DNA of 64,000 nt. It comes from Pseudomonas paraversuta. GTDB taxonomy: Bacteria > Pseudomonadota > Gammaproteobacteria > Pseudomonadales > Pseudomonadaceae. This document shows, in pieces, positions 1 to 8,246 of the stretch (position 1 is its first letter; each line of letters opens with the position of its first letter). Made by a program: the position numbers and the translations under genes. Location of the stretch: contig NZ_CAJFCL010000002.1 of assembly GCF_904063065.1 (NCBI RefSeq), positions 310,001 through 374,000 on the forward strand, in the 5' to 3' direction. The notes below the pieces were generated by a model, which worked only from the letters and a program-made list of their open reading frames with translations, was not told the origin of the DNA and did no database searches.

Positions 1-71
1 TCCAGGCCATGCCGTTGAATATCGACCGCATCCGCACGCGGCTATGGACCAAAATCAAGGCCGGTGAATGA
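1..71 (+). CDS. C-terminal end of an unidentified protein
   Basis: An open frame enters from the left edge (codons start at base 3) and ends with TGA at 69-71. The last residues read IRTRLWTKIKAGE. It meets the stop codon of kguD tail to tail with no spacer. Only about 22 residues are visible, so no family can be assigned and even its reality rests on the clean fit of the stop codon against the neighbour. Confidence 0.35.
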   Translation, partial: QAMPLNIDRIRTRLWTKIKAGE

Positions 72-1046
72 TCAGCCCAGTGCTTGTGGGTTAACCAGGT
101 TGGCCGGGCGTTCACCGGCCAGTGCTGCCAACAGATTATCGACCGCACAGCGGGCCATGGCTTCGCGGGTTTCGTGGGTGGCCGAACCTATGTGGGGGGT
201 GGCCACCACGTTATCCAGCTGCCGTAGCGGCGAGGTCAGCTCCAGCGGTTCGCGCTCGAACACATCCAGCCCGGCTGCGCGAATCTGGCCCTCTTGCAAG
301 GCCTGAATCAGTGCCGCTTCGTCCACCACCTTGCCCCGGGAGATATTGATAAAGATGCTCTCGGGGCGCATCAGGGCAAATTGCTCTGCGCCGATCAAGC
401 CTTCGGTTTGCGCGGTCAGGGGCAGGGTCAGGCAGATAAAGTCGGCTTGCTGCAACAGTTCATCGAGGCTGCGGTACTGCGCGTTGAAGCGTGCCTCTAC
501 TGCAGGTTTTGGCGAATTGCTGTGGTAGATCACCGGCATGCCGAAGCCAAAGTGGCCGCGCTGGGCCAGGGCTTCGCCGATGCGGCCCATGCCAATGATG
601 CCCAGGGTTTTGCCATGCACGTCGGTGCCGAACTGCTCGGGGCCGACGTTTTTTTGCCACTGGCCATTGCGCACCAGGTTGGCCAGCTCCACCACGCGCC
701 GGGCGCTGGCCAGAATCAGGGCGAAACCGGTGTCGGCCGTGGTTTCGGTGAGCACGTCGGGGGTGTTGGTGAGCAGGACTTTGCGCTCGGTCAGGTAGTC
801 GATGTCGTAGTTATCAACCCCCACCGAAACGCTGGCCACGGCCTCCAGTGCCGGTGCCAGATCCAGCAGCTGCGCATCCAGCCTGAGGCTGGCCCCCAGC
901 AATCCCTGGGCCTGGGGCAGGGCCGCCCGCAGTTGCTCCAGGCCCTGGGCATCAAGGCGCTTGATCAGGGTGACATTGACCTGATCTTCCAGGCGTTGCA
1001 TCAGGGGCGCGGACAGTTCTTTGTACAGCACGACATTCTTTTTCAA
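72..1046 (-). CDS. kguD: KguD, 2-keto-6-phosphogluconate reductase (D-2-hydroxyacid dehydrogenase family)
   Basis: NAD(P)H-dependent cytosolic reductase of the D-isomer-specific 2-hydroxyacid dehydrogenase family, expected to turn 2-keto-6-phosphogluconate into 6-phosphogluconate. Visible are the nucleotide-binding motif GIIGMGRIG near the middle, the catalytic Arg in NISRGKVVDE, and the Glu/His region ending in TPHIGSATHET. It is the last gene of the kgu operon. A TTG at 1070 overlaps the kguT stop, but the family N-terminus (KKNVVLYKEL) fits better with the TTG at 1046, which has GGTGA five bases upstream. Specific substrate assignment rests on the operon; glyoxylate/hydroxypyruvate reductase is the close alternative. 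Confidence 0.9.
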   Translation of the reverse strand: MKKNVVLYKELSAPLMQRLEDQVNVTLIKRLDAQGLEQLRAALPQAQGLLGASLRLDAQLLDLAPALEAVASVSVGVDNYDIDYLTERKVLLTNTPDVLTETTADTGFALILASARRVVELANLVRNGQWQKNVGPEQFGTDVHGKTLGIIGMGRIGEALAQRGHFGFGMPVIYHSNSPKPAVEARFNAQYRSLDELLQQADFICLTLPLTAQTEGLIGAEQFALMRPESIFINISRGKVVDEAALIQALQEGQIRAAGLDVFEREPLELTSPLRQLDNVVATPHIGSATHETREAMARCAVDNLLAALAGERPANLVNPQALG

Positions 1047-1066
1047 GGTATTCACCGACGTTGAAA

Positions 1067-2362
1067 TCAAGAGTGGGCCAGACCCTGCGTAGCCAATTGC
1101 TTGGGCGCAGGGGTGTCATTGACCGTGGGTTTGAGCATCAGGGTCAGCAGCACGGAAATCATCAGCGCGCCGCTCATCAACAGGAAGGAAGCTCCCGGTG
1201 AACCGGTCTCGCTGTTCAGGTATCCGACCAGATAGGAGCCGGCAAACGAACCCAGGGCCCCCATGCTGTTAATCAGCGCCATGGCGCCCCCGGCCACGTT
1301 GGACGGCAGTATTTCCGGGATGATGGCGAAAAACGGACCGTAGGGTGCATACATGCAGGCACCGGCAATCACCAGCAGGCTGTAGGACCACCAGAAGTGT
1401 TCCGCACCCAGCACGTAGGAGCCGTAGAAGGCGATGGAGGCGATCAGCAGCGGCGGCCAGACGAAGCGTTTGCGTTTTTGCAGTTTGTCCGAGCCCCACG
1501 ACACCACGAGCATCGCGATCACTGCAGCCAGATAGGGTAGGGCCGAGAGCCAGCCGGCCTCGATCATGTCCATCTGCGCGCCGTGTTTGAGAATCGACGG
1601 CAGCCACAGGACAAAACCGTACACCCCGATGCTCCAGCAGAAGAACTGCAAGGACAGCAGGATCACTTTCGGCGAGCGGAAGGCCGCAGCATAGTTTTTT
1701 ACTGGTTTCATTCCGACCTGTTCGGCATCCAGCGCGCTTTGCAGGTCGTGTTTCTCTTGAGTGCTGAGCCATTTGGCTTCGCTTGGACGGTCATCGGCCA
1801 GGCGCCACCAGATAAATGCCCAGAGCACAGCAGGCAGGCCCTCGACGATAAACATCCAGCGCCAGCTGTAATGCTGCACCAGGTAGCCCGAGACCACCGA
1901 CATCCAGAGCATGGTGACCGGGTTGCCGAGAATCAGGAAGGTGTTGGCGCGCGAGCGTTCGGCACGGGTGAACCAGTGGCACAGGTACACCAGCATTGCC
2001 GGCATGACTGCGGCTTCAACCACTCCGAGCATGAAGCGAATGGCAATCAGGCTGTAGGCGTTGGACACCACGCCGGTCAGGGTCGCCAGGCTGCCCCAGA
2101 GGATCAGGCTGACGAATATCAGTTTCTTGACGCTGTTTTTCTGCGCATAAATCGCCCCCGGGACCTGGAAGAAGAAATACCCGAGGAAGAACAGGGCGCC
2201 GAGCAACGACGACAGCCCGGGAGTGATGTTGAGGTCTTCGGCCATGCCGGAGGCCGCAGCGAACCCGTAGTTAGCCCGGTCCAGGTAGGCCAGGCTGTAG
2301 GTGATAAATACGATCGGCATGATGTACCACCAACGACGGGCGGCGAGTTTTAACGAGTGCAT
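1067..2362 (-). CDS. kguT: KguT, 2-ketogluconate MFS transporter
   Basis: Inner-membrane major facilitator of about 431 residues, anion:cation symporter (ACS) type, expected to bring 2-ketogluconate into the cytoplasm. About 12 hydrophobic segments are visible, with the typical start (YIMPIVFITYSLAYLDRANYG) and an R-rich loop after helix 2-3. The open frame runs upstream to 2611, but the ATG at 2362 has AGGAG at good spacing and gives the normal family N-terminus. It lies between the kinase and the reductase of the same pathway, which is the main evidence for its substrate. Confidence 0.9.
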   Translation of the reverse strand: MHSLKLAARRWWYIMPIVFITYSLAYLDRANYGFAAASGMAEDLNITPGLSSLLGALFFLGYFFFQVPGAIYAQKNSVKKLIFVSLILWGSLATLTGVVSNAYSLIAIRFMLGVVEAAVMPAMLVYLCHWFTRAERSRANTFLILGNPVTMLWMSVVSGYLVQHYSWRWMFIVEGLPAVLWAFIWWRLADDRPSEAKWLSTQEKHDLQSALDAEQVGMKPVKNYAAAFRSPKVILLSLQFFCWSIGVYGFVLWLPSILKHGAQMDMIEAGWLSALPYLAAVIAMLVVSWGSDKLQKRKRFVWPPLLIASIAFYGSYVLGAEHFWWSYSLLVIAGACMYAPYGPFFAIIPEILPSNVAGGAMALINSMGALGSFAGSYLVGYLNSETGSPGASFLLMSGALMISVLLTLMLKPTVNDTPAPKQLATQGLAHS

Positions 2363-2426
2363 GGTGGTGCTCCTGAGCTTGTTTTTTTTGTCGCAGCAGG
2401 TAACGGGTGCAGCAAAATCACGGTGT

Positions 2427-3380
2427 TTATTCGGGCGCAGTCTGCGCGTTGTGGTGCGACAGTTCGGCCCGGGTCGGTAGCCCTTCCATATCGCCACGGC
2501 TTTGCACGGCACGGCTGCCAACCCAGTTGCCACGCTGCACGGCTTCGGCAAAGTCGAGGTTTTCCAGCAAGGCACTGATGACGCCCACAGCAAAGCCATC
2601 GCCAGCGCCAACGGTGTCGATCACCTGGGCAACCGGTACGGCGGGCACGAATTGTTCAAGCTCGGCGGTGCGCCAGTAAGCGCCCTTGGCTCCCAGCTTG
2701 ATGATCACCGCTTCTGCCCCTTGGTCGAGGTAGAACGCAGCGATGTCGCCCGGATCGTCGTAGCCGGTCAGCAACCGGCCCTCGCTCAGCCCTGGCAGTA
2801 CCCAGTCGGCGTGGGCGGCGAGGGCGTTGATGTCGCGAATCATTTGCTGCTCGCTGGCCCATAGCGACGGTCGCAGGTTGGGATCGAACGACACGCTGTT
2901 GCCGGCTTTGCGCATGGACTTCATCAGCTCAAAGGACAGTTCATTGCAACTGGCCGAGAGGGCTGGAGGAATGCCGGTGGCGTGCAAATGACGGGCATCG
3001 AGCAATTGCGGGGTAATGGCGTCGAGGCCCAGATGACTGGCGGCCGAACCGCGGCGGAAATACTCCACTTGCGGATCGCTGCCGTCATCTACCCGTGACT
3101 TGAGTTGAAAACCGGTGGGGTGCTGCGGATCGATGGCCACGTGCTGGCAGTCCAGCCCTTCGGCTTGCAGGGTGTTGCGCACGAAACGGCCGAGGGAATC
3201 GTTGCCTACGCGGCTCAGCCATTTAACATTGAAACCCAGGCGTGCCAGGCCGATGGCGACGTTGCTGTCGGCCCCGGCAATGCGTTTGTGAAACAGCTCG
3301 ACCTGGTCCAGATCGCCGCAGTGTTCAGCCACCCACATGGCCATGGTTTCGCCAAACGACAACACATCAAACTTAGACAT
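2427..3380 (-). CDS. kguK: KguK, 2-ketogluconate kinase (PfkB family)
   Basis: PfkB/ribokinase-family sugar kinase of 317 residues, expected to phosphorylate 2-ketogluconate at O6 with ATP in the cytosol. The C-terminal PfkB signature [12 protein letters not shown], with the catalytic Asp, and the N-terminal sugar-binding part ([14 protein letters not shown]) are visible. Its start overlaps the end of kguE by 8 bases, suggesting translational coupling. 2-keto-3-deoxygluconate kinase (KdgK) is a close relative; the kgu context favours KguK. Confidence 0.9.
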   Translation of the reverse strand: MSKFDVLSFGETMAMWVAEHCGDLDQVELFHKRIAGADSNVAIGLARLGFNVKWLSRVGNDSLGRFVRNTLQAEGLDCQHVAIDPQHPTGFQLKSRVDDGSDPQVEYFRRGSAASHLGLDAITPQLLDARHLHATGIPPALSASCNELSFELMKSMRKAGNSVSFDPNLRPSLWASEQQMIRDINALAAHADWVLPGLSEGRLLTGYDDPGDIAAFYLDQGAEAVIIKLGAKGAYWRTAELEQFVPAVPVAQVIDTVGAGDGFAVGVISALLENLDFAEAVQRGNWVGSRAVQSRGDMEGLPTRAELSHHNAQTAPE

Positions 3381-4161
3381 GGCTCAGCTCCTGTTGCTGT
3401 TGGCTCAGTTTGGCCAGTACCGCGACATGCTCTTTGGTCAGCCGGTCGAGGTCGCTGCCCTGCAGCGGATATTCGACGGCGCGGGTCAGGCCATGGGGCA
3501 TGTGGGTCATCAGTTGCTGCCACATTTGCAGGTCGGTGGCGGTTGGCGCTATTGCAATCAGCTTGCCGTCCGGGCGCCGGGCCACGCCTTTGCAGTGCAG
3601 GTAGCTGACGTAACGGCCGAGCAGGCGGGCGGCGGTGCCGGCTGACTGGTCCTGCCACTGCCAGTTACCAATGTCGAAGGTCATGCTGATCGGAGCCTGC
3701 TGTTGATCGACCTTGTCGAAGAAACGCTGCATCGGCTCGATCCGCCCGCCCTGGGACGTCTGGTCGTTTTCTACCAGCAATTTCACGGACTGCTGGTTCA
3801 GGCAGGCAGCCAGGTTTTGCAGATCGCAGTGTTCGGTGAAATAGCCCAGTGAGACTTTCAGCCATTTCGCACCGAAGGCATGGGCCCGCTGCAGGGTGGT
3901 GATCAATTGTGGATTGGGGCGCGACTGCCCGGCTTCCCACAGCTCCATTGGCGAAGAGAACACGCACTCAAGTCCATGCAGCTGCACGGCCTGGCTGAAG
4001 GCTACCGGGTCTTCGCCGGTGAGCAATTCTTCCCGCAGCTCGATGCGGGTTGCACCGGCATTGGCCAGTACCTCGATGAAGCTGTGTTGTCCGCGCTGGC
4101 GAACCAGGTCGGCGCCGTAGCTCGACAGGCTGATGGATACGGGAAATGTGGTCATTGTCAT
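3373..4161 (-). CDS. kguE: KguE, xylose-isomerase-like TIM barrel protein of the 2-ketogluconate operon
   Basis: A 262-residue sugar-phosphate isomerase/epimerase-like TIM barrel (AP endonuclease 2 superfamily). Metal-ligand-like residues can be seen in [23 protein letters not shown] and YLHCKG. It is the first gene of the operon in Pseudomonas kgu loci; its exact reaction is not settled in the family. Two ATG codons, at 4161 and 4155, are possible starts. The PtxS operator lies only 7 bases upstream, so the promoter must sit farther upstream in the ptxS-kguE gap. Confidence 0.88.
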   Translation of the reverse strand: MTMTTFPVSISLSSYGADLVRQRGQHSFIEVLANAGATRIELREELLTGEDPVAFSQAVQLHGLECVFSSPMELWEAGQSRPNPQLITTLQRAHAFGAKWLKVSLGYFTEHCDLQNLAACLNQQSVKLLVENDQTSQGGRIEPMQRFFDKVDQQQAPISMTFDIGNWQWQDQSAGTAARLLGRYVSYLHCKGVARRPDGKLIAIAPTATDLQMWQQLMTHMPHGLTRAVEYPLQGSDLDRLTKEHVAVLAKLSQQQQELSHV

Positions 4162-4168
4162 TAATCTC

Positions 4169-4182
4169 TGAAACCGGTTTCA
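4169..4182. promoter_or_regulatory. PtxS operator before kguE
   Basis: Perfect 14-bp palindrome TGAAACCGGTTTCA. It is the operator word established for PtxS in Pseudomonas, where 2-ketogluconate releases the repressor. It lies 7 bases before the kguE start, inside the untranslated leader. Confidence 0.92.
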
Positions 4183-4237
4183 TTTTGTTGTTAGGAAGTG
4201 CCGCAGGCTTAAACAGGCAACCGGCGGCAATAAAGCG

Positions 4238-5263
4238 TCAGGTAGCAGGGCGTTGAGTGGAGCCGCGCTTGATCAGGCTTGCAGCAAAATCCAGGACCCG
4301 GGCGGGTGCCTTGTCGCCCTTGAGGCGTCTGAGCAGGCAGTCAAAAGCGCTGGCGCCAATCTGTTGCGTGGGTTGGGCGAGGGCTGTGATACCGCTGCCG
4401 ACCAGAGGGAACCATTCCAGGTCATCCAGGGCGATCAGGCCGGCATCCTCGAACAAGCGACAGTTCAACTCGCGCAAGATATGGGTGCAGGCCAGCGCGG
4501 CCACGCCATTGGCACAAAACAGTGCCTTGGGGCCGTTGCCGGGGGTTTGCAGGAAGGACTGGATGTCGGCCCGCAGTTGCGTACCGGTTTGCACCACGGC
4601 ACCACGCAGTGCCGGGCGTGCAGCCAGTTGCGTGGTGAAGCTGTGAATGCGCTCGATCCGTGAGCTGGTGCCATCGACGGGCTCGCTGACCAGCAACAGA
4701 TCGCGGTAGCCCTGTTGCTCAAGGTGATCAAGGGCAATGCGCACGGCATGGGCGTTATCGAGGCCGACCAGATCGGTTTGCAGTTGCTCGACCTTGCGAT
4801 CGATCAGGACGATGGGCATTTCCTGATGCAACTGTTGCAGGGCCACAGGATCATGGCCGAGGGTGTTAAGGATCAGGCCTTCGATATTGTAAGAGCGCAG
4901 GGCAGCGAGATGCTGGCGCTCCTGTTCATCGTTGCGGTCGGTGTTGCACACCACCAGGTTGTAACCGTGCTGCCGGCAGGCGGTTTCGACCCCATGCATC
5001 ACTGCAATCGAGTAGGGGTTGCGGATATCGGCCACCAGCATGCCGATCAGCCGGGTGCGTCCGCGTTTCAAGCCGCGGGCCATTTGATTGGGCCGGTAGC
5101 CCAGCTCGTTGATTGCCCGTTCGATACGCTGGCTGATGGCTTCGGACAGCAAGGCGCGGTCTTCGCCGATAAAACGCGACACGCTGGCCTTGGATACACC
5201 GGCAAGTCGGGCAACATCAAGCATGGTCACGCGGGTGCGCTGGGCGGCAGAAAAACTGTTCAC
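4238..5263 (-). CDS. ptxS: PtxS, LacI-family repressor of 2-ketogluconate genes
   Basis: LacI/GalR regulator of 341 residues. The N-terminal helix-turn-helix reads VTMLDVARLAGVSKASVSR at about residues 12-31, followed by the hinge (NQMARGLKRGRT) and a periplasmic-binding-protein-like effector domain. It should bind 2-ketogluconate and leave its operator. A copy of the operator palindrome precedes its own gene and another precedes kguE, so autoregulation plus operon control is expected. The start is GTG at 5263. Confidence 0.93.
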   Translation of the reverse strand: MNSFSAAQRTRVTMLDVARLAGVSKASVSRFIGEDRALLSEAISQRIERAINELGYRPNQMARGLKRGRTRLIGMLVADIRNPYSIAVMHGVETACRQHGYNLVVCNTDRNDEQERQHLAALRSYNIEGLILNTLGHDPVALQQLHQEMPIVLIDRKVEQLQTDLVGLDNAHAVRIALDHLEQQGYRDLLLVSEPVDGTSSRIERIHSFTTQLAARPALRGAVVQTGTQLRADIQSFLQTPGNGPKALFCANGVAALACTHILRELNCRLFEDAGLIALDDLEWFPLVGSGITALAQPTQQIGASAFDCLLRRLKGDKAPARVLDFAASLIKRGSTQRPAT

Positions 5264-5314
5264 GGCCTGAAACCTTTTATTTGAGTTATCGCAGGCGATT
5301 TCGCGTGAGGGCGC

Positions 5315-5328
5315 TGAAACCGGTTTCA
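5315..5328. promoter_or_regulatory. PtxS operator before ptxS
   Basis: A second exact copy of TGAAACCGGTTTCA, 52 bases upstream of the ptxS GTG start. It implies that the repressor controls its own gene. Confidence 0.9.
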
Positions 5329-5393
5329 GGAAAACTCAAATCACCGGTTCGAGTCAAGTGCCGTTTGTAATATCGGTGCCCTGGACCAGGGTT

Positions 5394-5868
5394 ACAGGGA
5401 GCGATTTTGCCTCGCGATGCAGGCGACGGGGGCATACCTGCAGGATCGCGCTGATGCCATCGCGGGCAAGCCCGCTCCCACAGTGGTGGGGTGTGGGTGT
5501 GGGGTGTCTGCTGTAGGAGCGAGCTTGCCTCGCGATGCAGGCGATGGGGTATACCTGCAGGATCGCGCTGATGCCATCGCGGGCAAGCCCGCTCACACAG
5601 TGCTGGGGTGTGGGTGTGGGGTGTCTGCTGTAGGAGCGAGCTTGCCTCGCGATACAGGCGGCGGGGCATACCTGCAGGATCGCGCTGATGCCATCGCGGG
5701 CAAGCCCGCTCCCACAGTGGTGGGGGGTGGGTGTGGGTATGGGGTGTCTGCTGTAGGAGCGAGCTTGCCTCGCGATGCAGGCGACGGGGTATAGCTGCAG
5801 GATCGCGCTGATGCCATCGCGGGCAAGCCCGCTCTCACAGTGGTGGGGTGTGGATGTGGGGTGCCTGC
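5394..5868. repeat. Four tandem REP-pair units
   Basis: Four head-to-tail units of about 118, 117, 123 and 117 bases begin near 5394, 5512, 5629 and 5752. Each contains AGGAGCGAGCTTGCCTCGCG (altered in the first unit), then GCGGGCAAGCCCGCTC, then a GT-rich spacer (GTGGGGTGTGGGTG). The two words form an inverted pair as in Pseudomonas REP doublets (BIME-like). Units differ by scattered bases and by a 6-base spacer insertion in the third. No gene is present; the open frames inside are a by-product of the repeat. Confidence 0.9.
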
Positions 5869-6231
5869 TGTATTTTTGGTTAATTAAAAACCCTATATAA
5901 AGACGAACTGGCGACAGGTTTATTTAAATAAAAAAGTGCTGACCGGTCAGTCGTGTTGCAAAAGGCCATTATCGATAAAATCGCTATTGTTATTCCTCAA
6001 GTGAATATGATGATTCTAATATTCGATGACTGAAAAAAATATTTCCCGGGGTGTTCAATGTTTGCTGTTGTTTATCCGGCTCTGGAGTTTTGATGGCAAA
6101 AAAACACTGGACTAAATATTTCGATTTGTGTCAGTTTCGCCCGGCCATAAACGGCGAGTGATAGGACGATCTCGCCATGGGGTCGTCGTGGTCTGTCAAA
6201 ATTTTCTACTGTTAAACAAGGAAGTGTTTAC
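5869..6231. promoter_or_regulatory. AT-rich leader and probable promoter region of aprA
   Basis: A 363-base gene-free stretch, clearly AT-rich compared with its neighbours, between the REP array and the protease gene. It contains the perfect 12-bp palindrome CTGACCGGTCAG at 5939-5950, a possible operator. The aprA start has AAGGAAG upstream. No promoter could be fixed with confidence. Confidence 0.5.
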
Positions 6232-7674
6232 ATGTCGAAACTTAAAGAGAAAGCGTTACTGTCGGTTGGCCAGAGTCAGGCCGCAATCAGCAGCAGTTCC
6301 GCTTTTACCCAGATTGATAACTTCAGTCACTTCTATGACCGCGGCGATCATCTGGTCAACGGCAAGCCTTCGTTGACCACCGATCAGGCGGCTGATCAGC
6401 TGACGCGTTCCGGTGCCAGTTGGCATGACCTTAACGGCGACGGTGTGATCAACCTCAGCTACAGCTTCCTCACGGCGCCACCTGTGGGCTATGCCACCCG
6501 TGGCCTGGGCACGTTCGGCCAATTCTCGGCGCTGCAAAAGGAACAGGCCAAGCTGTCGCTGGAATCCTGGGCCGACGTGGCCAAAGTGACCTTCACCGAA
6601 GGGCCGGCTGCCCGTGGCGATGACGGCCATATGACCTTCGCCAATTTCAGTGCCAGCAATGGCGGCGCGGCCTTTGCCTACCTGCCAAACAGCGCCCGCA
6701 AAGGCGAGTCGTGGTATCTGATCAACAAGGACTATGAGGTCAACAAGACACCGGGCGAGGGCAACTACGGCCGTCAAACCCTGACCCATGAAATCGGGCA
6801 CACCCTGGGGTTGTCGCACCCGGGTGACTACAACGCGGGTAATGGCAACCCCACCTATCGCGATGCGGTCTATGGCGAAGACACCCGTGCCTACAGCGTG
6901 ATGAGCTACTGGAGTGAAAGTAAAACCGGTCAGCACTTCACCAACAGCGGTGAAGGTGCCTACGCATCAGCACCGCAGATGGATGATATTGCAGCCATCC
7001 AGAAGCTGTACGGTGCCAACCTGCAAACCCGTGCCGAGGACACCGTCTATGGCTTCAACTCCACGGCGGACCGTGATCACTACAGCGCAACTTCAGCCAG
7101 CGACAAGCTGATTTTCTCGGTGTGGGATGGCGGCGGCAACGACACCCTGGACTTCTCGGGTTTCAGCCAGAACCTGAAGATCAACCTCACTGCCGGTTCG
7201 TTCTCCGACATCGGTGGCATGACCGGTAACGTCTCGATTGCCCAGGGCGTAATTATCGAAAACGCCATTGGCGGCGCGGGCAACGACCTGTTGATCGGTA
7301 ACAGCGCCGATAACGTGCTCAAGGGCGGTGCCGGTAACGACATCATCTACGGCGCCGGTGGTGCCGACACCTTGTGGGGCGGCACAGGGGCCGATGTGTT
7401 TGTGTTCGCAGCGGTGTCAGACTCAGCGCCGCAGGCAGCCGATATCATCATGGACTTCCAGTCCGGTATCGACAAAATTGACGTCTCGGCCATCAGCAAC
7501 CTGGCCGCTCTGAATTTTGTCGATACCTTCACCGGCCATGCCGGTGAAGCGATCGTCAGCTACGACCAGGCCAGTAATCTGGGGCACTTTGCCGTCGACT
7601 TCAGCGGTCACGCTGTGGCCGATTTCCTGGTGAACACCGTGGGCCAAATGGCAACGTACGACATCGTCGTTTAA
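6232..7674 (+). CDS. aprA: AprA, alkaline metalloprotease (serralysin, RTX)
   Basis: Secreted zinc protease of 480 residues. The zinc motif [11 protein letters not shown] covers H186, E187, H190 and H196, and the Met-turn SVMSYW has M224. The C-terminal third has calcium-binding RTX nonapeptides ([29 protein letters not shown]). The protein ends in TYDIVV, the hydrophobic C-terminal signal used by type I secretion. There is no cleavable signal peptide, as in the family. It is followed by its own inhibitor and the dedicated ABC exporter. RBS AAGGAAG precedes ATG 6232. In Pseudomonas the enzyme degrades milk and host proteins. Confidence 0.97.
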   Translation: MSKLKEKALLSVGQSQAAISSSSAFTQIDNFSHFYDRGDHLVNGKPSLTTDQAADQLTRSGASWHDLNGDGVINLSYSFLTAPPVGYATRGLGTFGQFSALQKEQAKLSLESWADVAKVTFTEGPAARGDDGHMTFANFSASNGGAAFAYLPNSARKGESWYLINKDYEVNKTPGEGNYGRQTLTHEIGHTLGLSHPGDYNAGNGNPTYRDAVYGEDTRAYSVMSYWSESKTGQHFTNSGEGAYASAPQMDDIAAIQKLYGANLQTRAEDTVYGFNSTADRDHYSATSASDKLIFSVWDGGGNDTLDFSGFSQNLKINLTAGSFSDIGGMTGNVSIAQGVIIENAIGGAGNDLLIGNSADNVLKGGAGNDIIYGAGGADTLWGGTGADVFVFAAVSDSAPQAADIIMDFQSGIDKIDVSAISNLAALNFVDTFTGHAGEAIVSYDQASNLGHFAVDFSGHAVADFLVNTVGQMATYDIVV

Positions 7675-7689
7675 GTCAGCCGCTGGATG

Positions 7690-7713
7690 GGCAGCGCGCA
7701 AGCGCTGCCTTTT
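7690..7713 (+). terminator. Intrinsic terminator after aprA
   Basis: A perfect 8-bp stem GGCAGCGC/GCGCTGCC with GCAA loop is followed by TTTT. It lies 15 bases after the aprA stop and before inh, so it probably lowers transcription of the downstream genes relative to the protease. Confidence 0.8.
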
Positions 7714-7731
7714 GCCTGGAATTCCACACCC

Positions 7732-8124
7732 ATGCACAACACGCGAAGAGCATTCAGGTTTTTCAAGGCAACGGGCTATGTCGCCGCATTGCTGACCTTC
7801 ACCATAGAGAGCGCCATGGCCAATTCCCTGTTGTTACTGAGCCCCGCGCAACTGGCGGGCAGCTGGACCTTTTACCCCCAGGATGACGTCACACAGGCCT
7901 GTCAGGTGCAACTGGTTGCCGACAAAACCTTCAGCCCTGAAATCAAATGTCTTGAAGTCTGGCTGGGGCAAGCGCCCGTGAGCTGGTCTGCGACTCCGGA
8001 CGGGATATTTCTGATGGGCAAGGACGGCACGGATCTGGTGCATATGGATCGTATTGAACCCGGTCTTTATGAAGCGCAACTGGCGGGGAGCAAAGTTCTG
8101 ATGATGAAACGGTTGCCTGAATAA
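7732..8124 (+). CDS. inh: Inh/AprI, periplasmic inhibitor of alkaline protease
   Basis: A 130-residue protein with an N-terminal signal peptide (basic MHNTRRAFR, hydrophobic core, cleavage probably after ESAMA). The mature part is a small lipocalin-like barrel of the serralysin-inhibitor family, with start LLLLSPAQLAGSW and two Cys (QACQVQ and EIKCLE) likely joined by a disulfide. It blocks protease that is misdirected to the periplasm. The frame is open upstream to 7687, but ATG 7732 gives the signal peptide and lies after the aprA terminator. Confidence 0.9.
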   Translation: MHNTRRAFRFFKATGYVAALLTFTIESAMANSLLLLSPAQLAGSWTFYPQDDVTQACQVQLVADKTFSPEIKCLEVWLGQAPVSWSATPDGIFLMGKDGTDLVHMDRIEPGLYEAQLAGSKVLMMKRLPE

Positions 8125-8246
8125 ACCGGGCACAAGCATTTATTTAAAATCGTAAAGCGCTGCGTGGGCAGATCAGTGGCTGGTTTAATCTGCGTAGCAG
8201 TTTTACGTGTTTGGGTACTACCTGATTTATTCATCAAGGAAGATGC

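Noticed and set aside
5417..5838. Open frames on both strands through the REP array, and a possible CRISPR
   Set aside because: The frames are by-products of the tandem units. The units are about 117-123 bases without the 25-40-base repeat/unique-spacer pattern and no cas genes are near.
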